From Bifidobacterium choladohabitans (GTDB taxonomy: Bacteria; Actinomycetota; Actinomycetes; Actinomycetales; Bifidobacteriaceae): a stretch of 64,000 nucleotides of DNA. Where the stretch lies: positions 1 through 64,000 of the forward strand of contig NZ_JACFPL010000001.1 of assembly GCF_016102005.1 (NCBI RefSeq), read 5' to 3'. Under the pieces are notes generated by a model, which saw nothing but the letters and a program-made list of their open reading frames with translations, had not been told where the DNA came from and searched no databases. A program made the translations under genes and the position numbers. Numbering within the stretch: the stretch's first letter is position 1; the number at the start of each line of letters is the position of its first letter. This document shows, piece after piece, positions 1 to 9,999 of this stretch.

Positions 1-218
1 CAGATACCCCAACACCACACTCTGACCAACACACAACCAAACCCACACACAGAACCTAAAACAACGCGTTTAGTTCCTATAGGCCGAGATCGGCGGCCTA
101 TCGCAAGAATCAAACAGTCATTCATAGAGTGGTCATTCATGGACGAAGCCGCCCTCCGTCGACCATGGCGGGGAGCGGCTTCGTTCAGGCCGGGCTGGGA
201 CGGTGAGGGGTCGTCCCG
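1..218. other. Non-coding left edge with two hairpins
   Basis: No convincing gene. Two perfect inverted repeats are visible: an 8-bp stem (79-86 with 94-101, 7-nt loop) and a 10-bp stem (143-152 with 175-184, 22-nt loop). The second lies just past the greA stop on the minus strand and could end that transcript, but no clear T-tract follows it, so an intrinsic terminator is uncertain. Confidence 0.4.
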
Positions 219-698
219 CTACTTGAGGGGCTGGGCATCCTTGACGGTGACCGAGATGTCCTTGCCATTGGGAGCCTTGTAGGTCACGGTCTGACCCTTC
301 TTGGCACCCATCAGGGCCGCGCCGATGGGCGACTCGGGGCTGATGACATCGTAGTCGGTGGCCACGGTCAGATCCCTGGAGCCCAGCACATAGACCATTT
401 CGTTGCCGGCCATGGTCAGGGTCACCAGGGAGCCATTGCCCACCGTGCCCGCCTTGGGGGCCTTGAGGATCTTGGCGTTGCGCAGCTTGACGATCAGCTC
501 GTTGATCCGCCCTTCGTTCTTGCCCTGCTCCTCGCGGGCAGCCTGATAGCCGCCGTTCTCGCTCAGATCGCCCTCAGCCCGAGCCGCCGCGATGCGTTCG
601 GTGATCTCGTCGCGGTACTCGCCCTGACGGTGGTCAAGCTCCTCCTTCAGCTTGTCGTAAGCGGCCTGTGTCAGCAGAATCGTCTTTTCCTCAGCCAT
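219..698 (-). CDS. greA: Transcription elongation factor GreA
   Basis: GreA enters the RNA polymerase secondary channel and stimulates cleavage of backtracked transcripts. The 159-residue protein has the family's usual length. An N-terminal coiled-coil hairpin (about residues 10-80) carries the acidic tip motif GDLSEN (residues 43-48), and a globular C-terminal domain follows (about 85-159) with a GAALMGAKKGQTV segment. The ATG at 698 is chosen because AAGGAGG lies 7 nt upstream; an in-frame ATG at 722 would add eight atypical residues and lacks a ribosome binding site. It lies downstream of the FKBP gene, with a terminator-like hairpin between them, so it is probably transcribed separately. 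Family assignment is firm. Confidence 0.96.
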   Translation of the reverse strand: MAEEKTILLTQAAYDKLKEELDHRQGEYRDEITERIAAARAEGDLSENGGYQAAREEQGKNEGRINELIVKLRNAKILKAPKAGTVGNGSLVTLTMAGNEMVYVLGSRDLTVATDYDVISPESPIGAALMGAKKGQTVTYKAPNGKDISVTVKDAQPLK

Positions 699-762
699 GT
701 GATTCCTCCTTGTTTGATGCACTTGTCTCGTGGCCCGACCTGAACTGCAAAGTCAAGGGTAT

Positions 763-791
763 GAAAAAGGCGCCGGCCCTCACCGGCGCCT
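763..791 (-). terminator. Intrinsic terminator after the FKBP gene
   Basis: On the minus strand an 8-bp perfect GC-rich stem (783-790 with 769-776, 6-nt loop) is followed by CCTTTTTC. It sits 13 bp after the FKBP stop codon, a classic Rho-independent terminator. Confidence 0.85.
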
Positions 792-803
792 GGAGACCCT
801 TGT

Positions 804-1211
804 CTACCGTGTCGATATGATGTCGATCACGAAAACCAGGGTATCGTCGCCGCCGATGCCCGCCTGGGGCATCCCCTGACGACCATATCCATACTCCGGC
901 GGAATGGAGACCACCAACCTGGACCCCACGTTGTGACCGGGCACCGTCTGGTCCCAGCCGCGAATGACCTGCCCCACGCCAATGCCGAAGCTGGCCGGCT
1001 GATGACGCTGGAAGCTGGAGTCGAAGACCTGATCCGAACCCCAGACGACACCGTGGTAGTTGACGGTGACGGTATCGCCCTTGCGGACGACAGGCCCGTC
1101 CCCCTCGACCAGCTCCACGGCGCGCAGCCCGCTGGGTGCCGGACCATGGAAGGTTATGGTCGGCGTGGCGCCGAATTCGGCGTTCACCTCGGGCATGGAT
1201 TGGTCACTCAT
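804..1211 (-). CDS. FKBP-type peptidyl-prolyl cis-trans isomerase
   Basis: Catalyses cis-trans isomerisation of peptidyl-prolyl bonds. The protein has 135 residues: a short N-terminal extension (about 25 residues) and a single FKBP domain. Family landmarks are a GDTVTVNYHGVVW strand, the VFDSS segment, VIRGWDQTVPG, and the C-terminal GGDDTLVFVIDII strand. No signal peptide or lipobox is visible, so it is probably cytoplasmic. The ATG at 1211 follows AAGGAG on the minus strand. A strong terminator follows the gene, separating it from greA. The gene order FKBP-greA is common in bifidobacteria, as far as I know. Confidence 0.93.
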   Translation of the reverse strand: MSDQSMPEVNAEFGATPTITFHGPAPSGLRAVELVEGDGPVVRKGDTVTVNYHGVVWGSDQVFDSSFQRHQPASFGIGVGQVIRGWDQTVPGHNVGSRLVVSIPPEYGYGRQGMPQAGIGGDDTLVFVIDIISTR

Positions 1212-1301
1212 GACAACTCCTTTGGTTTTCTTGCGTACCAGAGTATCGGTTCATCGGCCGGGTGACAAGTCGCGACACTGCCCTCCAAGCCGATGAGGCC
1301 T

Positions 1302-1387
1302 TGGTGCCCCGGGTGGGAATCGAACCCACAAGCCGGTGAAGGCGGCGGATTTTAAGTCCGATGCGTATACCATTTCGCCACCGGGGC
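1302..1387 (-). tRNA. tRNA-Leu (anticodon TAA)
   Basis: The minus strand folds as a class II tRNA: acceptor stem GCCCCGG (1387-1381) pairs with CCGGGGC (1312-1306). A D-arm with GGCGAAATGGTATACGC is followed by an anticodon loop CTTAAAA giving TAA, a long variable arm of leucine type, and a T-loop GTTCGATTC. The discriminator A is at 1305 and CCA is encoded (1304-1302). It lies alone between the Ppx/GppA and FKBP genes. Confidence 0.95.
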
Positions 1388-1405
1388 CGTAACCCATAAC
1401 GCCTT

Positions 1406-1434
1406 AGTATATCATTCGCGCAGGAGGGTCCGAC
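1406..1434 (-). promoter_or_regulatory. Possible promoter for tRNA-Leu
   Basis: Minus-strand TATACT (1411-1406) lies about 19 bp upstream of the mature tRNA 5' end and is a good -10 hexamer. The hexamer 17 bp upstream (GTCGGA) is a poor -35, so this is a weak call based on position and the -10 alone. Confidence 0.4.
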
Positions 1435-2428
1435 CGTAGTCCAGGACCAGGCCATCCAGGAGGCCGTGCTCGCTGGCCACATAGGTACCCGAAGCCAGCG
1501 CGCTCGGGCTGGCCTGACCCAGTCGCTCCAGCAGACGGCTCCAGATCAGGGCGCCCCCGCCGATCACATCCACACGCCCGGGATGGATGGCCTTGAGCTC
1601 CCTACGTTCCTGGCGGCTCATGTTCAGCACCTGGTCGTCAACCCGGCGGGCCGCAGCGACCGGAATGGACCGGCCATCGACAGCATGGCGATCGTAGACC
1701 TTGCATCCCAGGGCCAGTGCGCTCATGGTGGTGACCGTGCCGGAGACCCCGATCAGACTGCCTACACCGGCTACAGGGACCTGGTCGAAGGCCCGGTCGA
1801 TCCAGCCGTCAACATCCTCAAGCGCCTGGTCGATCTGCTCCTGGGTGGGCGGATCGTCCAGCAGATGGCGCTCGGTCATCCGCACGGAGCCGATGTTCAT
1901 GGAGTAGGAGGCCTTGACCTTGTCGACAGGTAGATCGCTCCCCTCCCCGCCCAGGACCAACTCGGTGGAGCCGCCACCCAGGTCGACCACCAGGAAGGGC
2001 GCAGGTGGCATGTCGTCGCTGCCGCGCTGCTCGAGCACGCTGACCGCGCCCAGAAAACTCAGGGAGGCCTCCTGAGAGCCACTGATGACCTCGGGCGTGA
2101 CCCCCAGGATGGAGCGCACACCCTCTTCGAAACTTTCTCGGTTGTCAGCATCCCTGGTGGCCGAGGTGGCCACAAAGCGCAGGCCATCCACAGGGTGCTC
2201 CTGCAGCTGCCGGGCGAAGAGCCGACAGGCCTCAAAGGCGCGCTCAAGGGCCTGGTCGGAAAAGCGGTGGTTGCGGTCCACGCCCTCCCCCAGCCTGATG
2301 ACCCGCATCAGCCTGGGAGCCACCGGATGGAGTCCCTGTCGGTCCACCTGGGCTATCAGCAGACGTATGGAGTTGGTGCCGCAGTCCACGCCCGCCACCG
2401 TCACCTGATCCATGGAAACCCCCTTCAT
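1412..2428 (-). CDS. Ppx/GppA-family exopolyphosphatase or (p)ppGpp phosphohydrolase
   Basis: An ASKHA-fold phosphatase that hydrolyses terminal phosphates from polyphosphate and/or pppGpp. About 338 residues, the short two-subdomain form typical of actinobacteria. Phosphate-1 motif GVDCGTNSIRLLIAQ lies near the N terminus and the phosphate-2 motif DLGGGSTELVLG near residue 150; GGGALIW near residue 295 is the adenosine-like loop. The ATG at 2428 overlaps the upstream DUF501 stop by ATGA and follows AGGAG, so translational coupling is likely; an ATG at 2413 with its own GGGGG is an alternative. Polyphosphatase versus GppA activity cannot be separated by reading. Confidence 0.92.
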   Translation of the reverse strand: MKGVSMDQVTVAGVDCGTNSIRLLIAQVDRQGLHPVAPRLMRVIRLGEGVDRNHRFSDQALERAFEACRLFARQLQEHPVDGLRFVATSATRDADNRESFEEGVRSILGVTPEVISGSQEASLSFLGAVSVLEQRGSDDMPPAPFLVVDLGGGSTELVLGGEGSDLPVDKVKASYSMNIGSVRMTERHLLDDPPTQEQIDQALEDVDGWIDRAFDQVPVAGVGSLIGVSGTVTTMSALALGCKVYDRHAVDGRSIPVAAARRVDDQVLNMSRQERRELKAIHPGRVDVIGGGALIWSRLLERLGQASPSALASGTYVASEHGLLDGLVLDYGRTLLRE

Positions 2429-3138
2429 TGCCTCTCCTGCCGGTTCTCTTGTTGGGATGTCCCGGTCCAGGGCTGGGCGCACCTGCAGACCTGCGGATCG
2501 AACACCTGACGCACCAGACCCAGAACCCGGTCACCCAGTGGATTGACCCCGGGGCCCATAACCAGGGACTGGGCGGTCAGAGCGTGCAGACACTTGACCC
2601 GCTTGGGCATGCCCCCGGCCGAGATTCCCGCGATGTGCCCCTCGTCGTCGCCCAGCCGCTGGGCCAGGGCAGAGCGGAAGGCCAGATACAGCTCGTGGGC
2701 CCTGCGGTAGGCGCTGGCCAGGTTCGCGTCCGAACCCAATTCGGTGTTCCAGTCGGCCATGATGCCGTCGGCCTCAAGTCGTGAGACGGCCTTGACGGCC
2801 TCGGGGCTGGTCAGATAGCAGGTGGTCGGAAAGGGCGTGCCATCCTCCAGCTGGGGCCGGGTGACCACAGCCAGGGGGTTTCCACAGACACAGCGGGCGC
2901 CGACGGCCACTATGCCCCGCGGATAGCGGCCAAGCTGCCGGTTCACAACGGCTATCTGCTCCGGTGTGGCCGGAGTCGCCAGAAGCTCCTGGACTCTTTC
3001 TCTTACCGCGGCCAGATCCCGGTCAGCAACCAGGCCGGAAATTTCGACCTTGTCCTGCCCAACCTGTGGCTCGACCCGGGCCTTGTCGCCGGCTTGAGGT
3101 TCCACTGCTGCCTGGGGCCTTCCCTGGGCCTTGATCAC
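2425..3138 (-). CDS. DUF501 family protein
   Basis: A 237-residue actinobacterial protein of unknown function. After a charged, Gln/Pro-rich N terminus (about 1-35) comes the conserved domain, with the VNRQLGRYPRG segment, paired cysteines in GARCVCG, a PFPTTCYLTSP stretch, and the near-C-terminal GMPKRVKCLHALTA. These cysteine/histidine segments are the family's hallmark. It is typically encoded between FtsB/DivIC and Ppx/GppA genes, as here. The start codon is GTG at 3138 with GAGG five bases upstream. A role in metal binding or envelope biology has not been established; I infer none. Confidence 0.88.
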   Translation of the reverse strand: MIKAQGRPQAAVEPQAGDKARVEPQVGQDKVEISGLVADRDLAAVRERVQELLATPATPEQIAVVNRQLGRYPRGIVAVGARCVCGNPLAVVTRPQLEDGTPFPTTCYLTSPEAVKAVSRLEADGIMADWNTELGSDANLASAYRRAHELYLAFRSALAQRLGDDEGHIAGISAGGMPKRVKCLHALTAQSLVMGPGVNPLGDRVLGLVRQVFDPQVCRCAQPWTGTSQQENRQERQ

Positions 3139-3217
3139 GCTGTCCTCGTCTTTCCTAATTGTTTGCTGCTGCTGGGTTCATTGACTGTTGACGCAACGGA
3201 ATCCGAACCTTCGGAGT

Positions 3218-3802
3218 TCACTGCGCTCCCCCACCCTTGGATGGAGAGGGACTGTCAGAGCCACCTGGACTGTTGGAACCAGCTGGACCAGCAGATCCGC
3301 TCGGACTGGCTCCGTCACCAGGTTGCTGACCTGCGCTCCCCTTGCTCCTATTGCCCACCGGGTCCTGGTCGGCCTTGGCGAAGGAGTAGGCCATCTCCTG
3401 ATACCAGGGCAGGGAGTTCCTCCTGGGGGCCCGAACCCCCTTGCTTCCGGCCTGGTCCTTGTCCTTGCTGCCCGTGACCGCCTCCGGATGCAGGACCCGG
3501 ATGGCCTCCTCGTCGGGGAAGACGAATCCCAGCCGGTCCCGGGCCTGGGCGGTCACATAGGCTTTGTCGTCCCAGCGGCGGATCTGGTTCTCCAGGTCAC
3601 GCTTGTGCTCGACAAGCTGGGCCTGCTGGTTGCGCAGCCCGTTGAGCTCGGAAAGATTGATGGCGTAGGCGTGGAAGGTGGAGACCAGCTGGATCAGCCC
3701 CAGGGCCACGACGATGACCGCCACAAAGAAGGTGATGGGTCCCGACGACCGCCTGCTTGTCCGCCGGTCGGCGCCGTCACGTTTGTTCTTGGCCATACCC
3801 AT
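3218..3802 (-). CDS. ftsB: FtsB/DivIC-type septum formation initiator
   Basis: A bitopic division protein expected to act with FtsL and FtsQ at the septum. A basic cytoplasmic N terminus (about 1-22, rich in K/R) precedes one transmembrane helix (TFFVAVIVVALGLIQLV). A coiled coil (about 48-80, LSELNGLRNQQAQLVEHK) and the YVTAQARDRLGFVFPDEE segment follow. The C-terminal 75 residues are Ser/Gly/Pro-rich and probably disordered. ATG at 3802 or 3796 could start it. Neither has a strong ribosome binding site, because the enolase terminator hairpin sits immediately upstream. Confidence 0.86.
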   Translation of the reverse strand: MGMAKNKRDGADRRTSRRSSGPITFFVAVIVVALGLIQLVSTFHAYAINLSELNGLRNQQAQLVEHKRDLENQIRRWDDKAYVTAQARDRLGFVFPDEEAIRVLHPEAVTGSKDKDQAGSKGVRAPRRNSLPWYQEMAYSFAKADQDPVGNRSKGSAGQQPGDGASPSGSAGPAGSNSPGGSDSPSPSKGGGAQ

Positions 3803-3840
3803 AAAAATACCCGCGGCAGCCGACGCGGACCGCCACGGGT
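3803..3840 (-). terminator. Terminator hairpin after enolase
   Basis: Minus-strand stem ACCCGTGG (3840-3833) pairs with CCGCGGGT (3816-3809), one G-T pair, followed by ATTTTTATG. The T-tract abuts the ftsB start codon, so the same bases end the enolase mRNA and begin the next gene. Confidence 0.65.
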
Positions 3841-3851
3841 GAAAGACTTCA

Positions 3852-3889
3852 CGGTCGGGTCAAAACCTGCAGAGGCTCCGACCCGACCG
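3852..3889 (-). terminator. Second hairpin just past enolase stop
   Basis: A perfect 10-bp inverted repeat (3852-3861 with 3880-3889, 18-nt loop) begins nine bases after the enolase stop. No strong T-tract follows, so it may stabilise the enolase 3' end rather than terminate on its own. Confidence 0.5.
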
Positions 3890-3897
3890 GCAGGACC

Positions 3898-5226
<1,329 letters not shown>

Positions 5227-5236
5227 TTACAGGATA

Positions 5237-8200
5237 CTAGTTTTGTTGGACGGGCGCGGGACCCGCTGGCGTGCCATCGTCCGAGGACTTGGGCAGCCCC
5301 CAGGCCAGATCGTCCAGCAGGGTGTCCACCCAGGCGGTCATGGCCGCCGAATCCATGGGTCCCGAACCCAGGGAGCCCGCGAAGGGCGCTGGGATCAGCA
5401 GGGTCTGCGTCACCGGACGGTACTGGCTGCCCTTGTAGATTCGTGCAATCCTGGCCTGGAGGGAGTCGGGCATGGTCACAGGCCTGATCCGCACCCTGGA
5501 GCCCTGGGAGGCGATCTCCGCAATGCCCAGGGAGCGAGCCTTGGCCCGCAGCCTGGCCACCGCGAAGAGGGTGTCGAACTGGGCCGGCGGACGACCGTAG
5601 CGGTCGGTCAGCTCCTCGTGCAGGTCGCGCAGGTCCTGCTCGTTGCGGGCCGAGGCCAGCTTGCGGTAGGCCTCCAGACGCAGCTTGTCCGAGTCGATGT
5701 AGTCCACCGGAATGGAGGCCTCCAGGGGCAGGTCGATGCTGACGGTGACCGGCTCTGTCCGCCCGGGCTCCTTGTACTCCTCCACCGCCTCGGAGACCAT
5801 GCGCACGTAGAGGTCGAAGCCGACCCCCTCGATGTGGCCGGACTGCTCGTCGCCCAGCAGGTTGCCTGTGCCACGCAGCTCCAGGTCCTTCATGGCCACG
5901 TCGTAGCCGGACCCCAGGGCCGTGTTCTGGGCGATGGTGGCCAGCCTGTCGTGGGCGGTCTGGGTCATGGGCTTGCTGGGGTCGTAGAGGAAGTAGGCGT
6001 AGGCACGCTCCCGGCCACGTCCCACCCGGCCGCGCAGCTGGTGGAGCTGGGAGAGCCCGAAGCGGTCGGCCCGGTCCACGATCAGCGTGTTGGCGTTGGG
6101 TATATCCAGGCCGGTCTCGACGATGGTCGTGCAGACCAGCACATCGATGTCCCGGTGCCAGAAGTCGCGGATGACCCCGTCCAGCTGCTTCTCCCCCATC
6201 TTGCCGTGGGCCACGCCCACCTTGGCCTCGGGGACCAGGGTCTGGACCTTGGCCGAGACCTTGCCGATGTCCTCCACCCGGTTGTGGATGTAGAAGATCT
6301 GCCCCCCACGCAGGAGCTCGCGGCGAATGGCCGCCGTCACCTGGGCATCCTCGTAGGCGCCCACATAGGTCAGGACAGGCAGACGGTCCTCGGGGGGCGT
6401 GGCCAGGGTGGACATCTCCCGGATGCCGGTCACCGCCATCTCCAGGGTGCGTGGAATGGGCGTGGCCGACAGGGACAGGACGTCCACGTTGGTCCGCATG
6501 GCCTTGAGGGTCTCCTTGGCCTCCACGCCGAAGCGCTGCTCCTCGTCCACGATCATCAGGCCCAGATCCTTGAAGCGGATGCGCGGGTTGAGCAGCTTAT
6601 GGGTACCGATGACCACATCCACGGCCCCGCTGGCCAGGCCCTCCATGGTGGCCTGGTTCTCCTTGGCGGTCTGGAAGCGGCTCATGGCGGCCACATCCAC
6701 CGGGAAACCCTCGAAACGCTCGGTGAAGGTCTGGTAGTGCTGCTGGACCAGCAGGGTCGTGGGTACCAGGACCACCACCTGCTTGCCGTCCTGGACGGCC
6801 TTGAAGGCGGCACGGATGGCTATTTCGGTCTTGCCGAAGCCCACATCCCCGCAGATCAGCCGGTCCATGGGCACCGGCTTCTCCATGTCGGCCTTGACCT
6901 CGTCGATGGCGGTCAGCTGGTCGGGGGTCTCCTGGTAGGGGAAGGCATCCTCCAGCTCCTTCTGCCAGGGGGTGTCCGGGCTGAAGGCGAAGCCCTTGGT
7001 GCGCTGCCGGGCCGAGTAGAGCTTGACCAGGCCCTGGGCGATCTTGTGGACGTGCTTACGGGCCTTGGCCTTGGTGGCCGACCAGTCGGATCCGCCCAGC
7101 TTGTTGAGCCTGGGGATCTCGGCGCCGATGTAGCGGCTGACCTGGTCCAGCTGGTCAGCGGGCACGAAGAGCTTGTCCGGTGGGGCATTGCGCTTGGAGG
7201 GGGCGTACTCCAGGACCAGATACTCCCGGCTGCCCTTGCTGGGGCCCACGCCCACGCTGCGCTGACGCATGCCCAGGAAGCGGCCGATGCCGTGCTGGTC
7301 GTGGACCACGTAGTCGCCGGGCTTGAGCTCGTCCAGGTCGATGGCCTTGCGCCGACGGTTGGAGGTCTTGCTTCCGGCGGCCACGCTGGTACGGCCGGTC
7401 AGGTCACGTTCGGTCAGCAGGGCCAGATGGGCGGACTGGTCCACGAAGCCGTCCACGGCCAGGGAGCGGTGGTACTCCACCCCGACAACGCCAGTGGTCT
7501 GTACAGCCCGGCGCAGACGGCTCAGCGTCCCCTGGGCCGGAGCGGTCACCACAACCCGGTCGCCGCGCTCCAGCAGGGAGGCGATGCCCGAAGCGGCCCG
7601 GTCCTCGTCGCCGCGGTACTGGTCAGGTGCCAGGGCATCCAGACGCTCGGCGCCCTCCCGGTCCGGATCCACCGACAGATCGGTCAGCTTCCAGACCTCC
7701 CCCTTGCGGTACTCCAGGGATGAGATGACCTCGTCGTAGTCCAGGAAGCTGGCCCTGTCGAAGCTGATGGGCGCGCCCGAGCCCTGCCCGGAGGCTGCCA
7801 CATGCCAGCTGGCGGCCAGGAACTCGTTGGCGGTCTTGACCAGGTCCTGGGCGGAGCGGGCCAGCAGCTGCGGCTCAGACAGCAGAATCAGAGCACCCTC
7901 GGGCAGCATGGACCCTACCGGCACCAGATCGTCGACCAGGGCAGGCAGGAGGGACTCCATGCCCTCCACCGGAATGGCCTGGGCGATGGACTCCAGCATG
8001 TCGTCGGCGTTGGGGATGCTCCCGATCAGGGAACGTGCGCGGGCGCGGACCTGGTCGGTCAGCTGCAGCTCGCGGCAGGGCGGCGCCCAAATCCGGTCCA
8101 GGTCGGGGCCATAGGTGCGCTGGTCGGAAGCGTGGAAGCTGCGGATGGTGTCCACCTCGTCGCCAAAGAACTCGATGCGCACCGGATGGGCCATGGTGGG

Positions 8201-8839
8201 GACGAAGACATCCAGGATGCCGCCTCGGACGGCGAACTGGCCGCGCTCCATGACCAGGTCAACCCGGGTGTAGGCGTTGCGGACCAGGGCTTCGACTGCC
8301 TGGTCCAGGGGCAGCTCCTGGCCGCGCAGAAAGACCAGGGGCTCCACATCCTGCAGACCCTTGACCACCGGCTGCAGCAGGGAGCGCACGGGCATGACCA
8401 GTATGCGGATGGGTCCGAAGTAAGGGTCGTCCTGGACCGGATGGGCCAGCCGCCTGAAGACGGCCATCCGGGAGGCCACGGTGTCTGCCCGGGGCGAGAG
8501 CCGCTCGTGAGGCAGGGTCTCCCAGGAGCGCAGCAGGGCTACGTCACCCGGGTCGCCCTCATACCAGGAGCGGATGGCACCGGTCATCTCCTGGGCGTCA
8601 CGTTCGGAGGGGACCACCAGGACGACCGGTGCCCGTCCGGCTGCTGCGGCGGCCAGGGCCGGCCTGATGCCCTGGGGAGCCTGGACCATAAGGGAGGTGT
8701 CGGTGTCAGCCGCAGGTTCGGAGTCCCCTTGGACCAACCTCTTGAAGGCAGCATCCGCCTGCAGGTCGTCCAACAGAGGACGCAGGGACCCGTTCAGCGA
8801 TTCCTGGGTTTGCGCCTTCTGTGTATCCTCATCGACCAT
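5237..8839 (-). CDS. mfd: Transcription-repair coupling factor Mfd
   Basis: ATP-driven translocase that displaces stalled RNA polymerase and recruits UvrA to lesions. The 1200-residue protein is full length. The N-terminal UvrB-like module covers about 1-350. The RNA-polymerase-interaction (CarD-like) domain begins near residue 500 with GDYVVHDQHGIGRF. Superfamily 2 motor motifs follow: GDVGFGKTE (about 663), DEEQRFG (about 765), SATPIPRT (about 790) and QLRGRVGRG. The C-terminal TRCF domain covers roughly 1040-1150. The ATG at 8839 follows AGGAG and overlaps the 3' end of pth by 11 bp. An upstream in-frame extension to 9157 is only pth read in another frame. Confidence 0.97.
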   Translation of the reverse strand: MVDEDTQKAQTQESLNGSLRPLLDDLQADAAFKRLVQGDSEPAADTDTSLMVQAPQGIRPALAAAAAGRAPVVLVVPSERDAQEMTGAIRSWYEGDPGDVALLRSWETLPHERLSPRADTVASRMAVFRRLAHPVQDDPYFGPIRILVMPVRSLLQPVVKGLQDVEPLVFLRGQELPLDQAVEALVRNAYTRVDLVMERGQFAVRGGILDVFVPTMAHPVRIEFFGDEVDTIRSFHASDQRTYGPDLDRIWAPPCRELQLTDQVRARARSLIGSIPNADDMLESIAQAIPVEGMESLLPALVDDLVPVGSMLPEGALILLSEPQLLARSAQDLVKTANEFLAASWHVAASGQGSGAPISFDRASFLDYDEVISSLEYRKGEVWKLTDLSVDPDREGAERLDALAPDQYRGDEDRAASGIASLLERGDRVVVTAPAQGTLSRLRRAVQTTGVVGVEYHRSLAVDGFVDQSAHLALLTERDLTGRTSVAAGSKTSNRRRKAIDLDELKPGDYVVHDQHGIGRFLGMRQRSVGVGPSKGSREYLVLEYAPSKRNAPPDKLFVPADQLDQVSRYIGAEIPRLNKLGGSDWSATKAKARKHVHKIAQGLVKLYSARQRTKGFAFSPDTPWQKELEDAFPYQETPDQLTAIDEVKADMEKPVPMDRLICGDVGFGKTEIAIRAAFKAVQDGKQVVVLVPTTLLVQQHYQTFTERFEGFPVDVAAMSRFQTAKENQATMEGLASGAVDVVIGTHKLLNPRIRFKDLGLMIVDEEQRFGVEAKETLKAMRTNVDVLSLSATPIPRTLEMAVTGIREMSTLATPPEDRLPVLTYVGAYEDAQVTAAIRRELLRGGQIFYIHNRVEDIGKVSAKVQTLVPEAKVGVAHGKMGEKQLDGVIRDFWHRDIDVLVCTTIVETGLDIPNANTLIVDRADRFGLSQLHQLRGRVGRGRERAYAYFLYDPSKPMTQTAHDRLATIAQNTALGSGYDVAMKDLELRGTGNLLGDEQSGHIEGVGFDLYVRMVSEAVEEYKEPGRTEPVTVSIDLPLEASIPVDYIDSDKLRLEAYRKLASARNEQDLRDLHEELTDRYGRPPAQFDTLFAVARLRAKARSLGIAEIASQGSRVRIRPVTMPDSLQARIARIYKGSQYRPVTQTLLIPAPFAGSLGSGPMDSAAMTAWVDTLLDDLAWGLPKSSDDGTPAGPAPVQQN

Positions 8840-9428
8840 TGAACTGCTCCTGAGCCTGGTTGAGGCCCTTGGTAATGACGATTTCTGCGGCATCCGCGCC
8901 GTCGGCCAGAAACTCGGGCAGACGTTTGCGCTGATCGCCGACAAAGGTGCCCAGGACCCAGTCCACAGTGCGGCGGTGGGCGTCCGTTCCCCTCCGGGCA
9001 TGCCCCACGCCCATGCGGACCCGGGCGTAGGCGTTGCTGCCCAGGGAGCGGTCGATGGAACGGATGCCGTTGTGCCCGCCCGAGGACCCGCCGGCTTTGA
9101 CCTTGATCCGGCCAAACTCCAGGTCCATGTCGTCATGGATGACCACGACCCGGCCAACCGGTATGTGGTAGTAGGAGCAGATGGAGGCCAGGGCGTCGCC
9201 GGAGTCGTTCATGAAGGTCAGCGGCTTGGCCAGGAAGAAAGGTATGCGCCGTCCGTCAAGATCCAGGGTGCCACGGCCCAGTTGGGCCAGACCCTTGTGG
9301 TCGCGCAGGTTGACCGACCATCGTTCGGCCAGCAGATCGGCGCACATGAAGCCCATGTTGTGCCTGGTGCCCTCATACTCGTCACCCGGGTTGCCCAGTC
9401 CGGCTATCAGCCAGAAATCGGATGCCAT
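8829..9428 (-). CDS. pth: Peptidyl-tRNA hydrolase
   Basis: Releases peptides from prematurely dropped peptidyl-tRNAs. The 199-residue protein is the usual size. The active-site region LGNPGDEYEGTRHNMGF contains the catalytic His23 and conserved Asn13. IHDDMDLEFG and the GGSSGGHNGIRSI loop follow, as in all Pth proteins. The ATG at 9428 has AGGAGG about ten bases upstream. Its 3' end overlaps mfd, so the two are almost certainly co-transcribed and translationally coupled. Confidence 0.97.
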   Translation of the reverse strand: MASDFWLIAGLGNPGDEYEGTRHNMGFMCADLLAERWSVNLRDHKGLAQLGRGTLDLDGRRIPFFLAKPLTFMNDSGDALASICSYYHIPVGRVVVIHDDMDLEFGRIKVKAGGSSGGHNGIRSIDRSLGSNAYARVRMGVGHARRGTDAHRRTVDWVLGTFVGDQRKRLPEFLADGADAAEIVITKGLNQAQEQFNGR

Positions 9429-9468
9429 GTAGGTGATACCTCCTGCTCTCAAACGGGACGGTGAGATT

Positions 9469-9999
9469 CTACACAGGCTCCCCGACCCCGTTTCGCTCAA
9501 GGGACAGGCTCCAGTAGGAGACATCATGCAGGGCGAACCGGTCCCAGGCGGCCTGGGGAAGAAGACCGAAGCGGCTGAAACCGAACCTGTGCAGCAGGGC
9601 CTTGGAGGCCGAATTGTCATCGAAGATGATGGCCACGGCCAGACGCATGCCCTCCTGCTGGGCGCACTCCAGCAGGGAATGGACCATCAGGGCGCCCAGA
9701 CCCCGTCCACGGCTGTCGCGGTCCACGTAGTAGCCCAGCTCGCAGGTCTCCTGGTAGCCGGGCCGGTCGTAGTAGGCCGACAGGGAGCCGAAGGCCAGCA
9801 CCCTGCCCTCCTGCTCCAGGACCAGGACCGGATGGCCCTGGTCCGGCTCGTGGCCCAGCCACCACTGCAGGCGCTGGTCCAGGCTGACCGGGGCCGTATC
9901 CGCTGTGGAACCACCGTCCATGACCGACTGGTTGTAGATGGCGGTGACCGCCTCCAGGTCCCCGCGACGGCAGAGCCGGATGCGCGGGGTGGCGCTCAC
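9469..9999 (-). CDS. GNAT-family N-acetyltransferase (phosphinothricin-acetyltransferase-like)
   Basis: A 176-residue GCN5-related acetyltransferase transferring acetyl from acetyl-CoA to an unknown amine. The N-terminal IRLCRRGDLEAVTAIYNQSV resembles the phosphinothricin acetyltransferase (Pat/Bar) subgroup. The acetyl-CoA loop is visible as YYVDRDSRGRGLGALMV, and the C-terminal half carries the LLHRFGFSRFGLLPQAAW segment. The start is GTG at 9999, overlapping the upstream UPF0182 stop as GTGA, so it is coupled to that gene. The substrate cannot be told from sequence. Confidence 0.88.
   Translation of the reverse strand: MSATPRIRLCRRGDLEAVTAIYNQSVMDGGSTADTAPVSLDQRLQWWLGHEPDQGHPVLVLEQEGRVLAFGSLSAYYDRPGYQETCELGYYVDRDSRGRGLGALMVHSLLECAQQEGMRLAVAIIFDDNSASKALLHRFGFSRFGLLPQAAWDRFALHDVSYWSLSLERNGVGEPV

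Noticed and set aside
9157-9620. Upstream extensions of mfd and pth
   Set aside because: The mfd extension reads pth out of frame; the pth extension lacks a ribosome binding site and precedes the conserved MASDFWLIAGLGNPG start.
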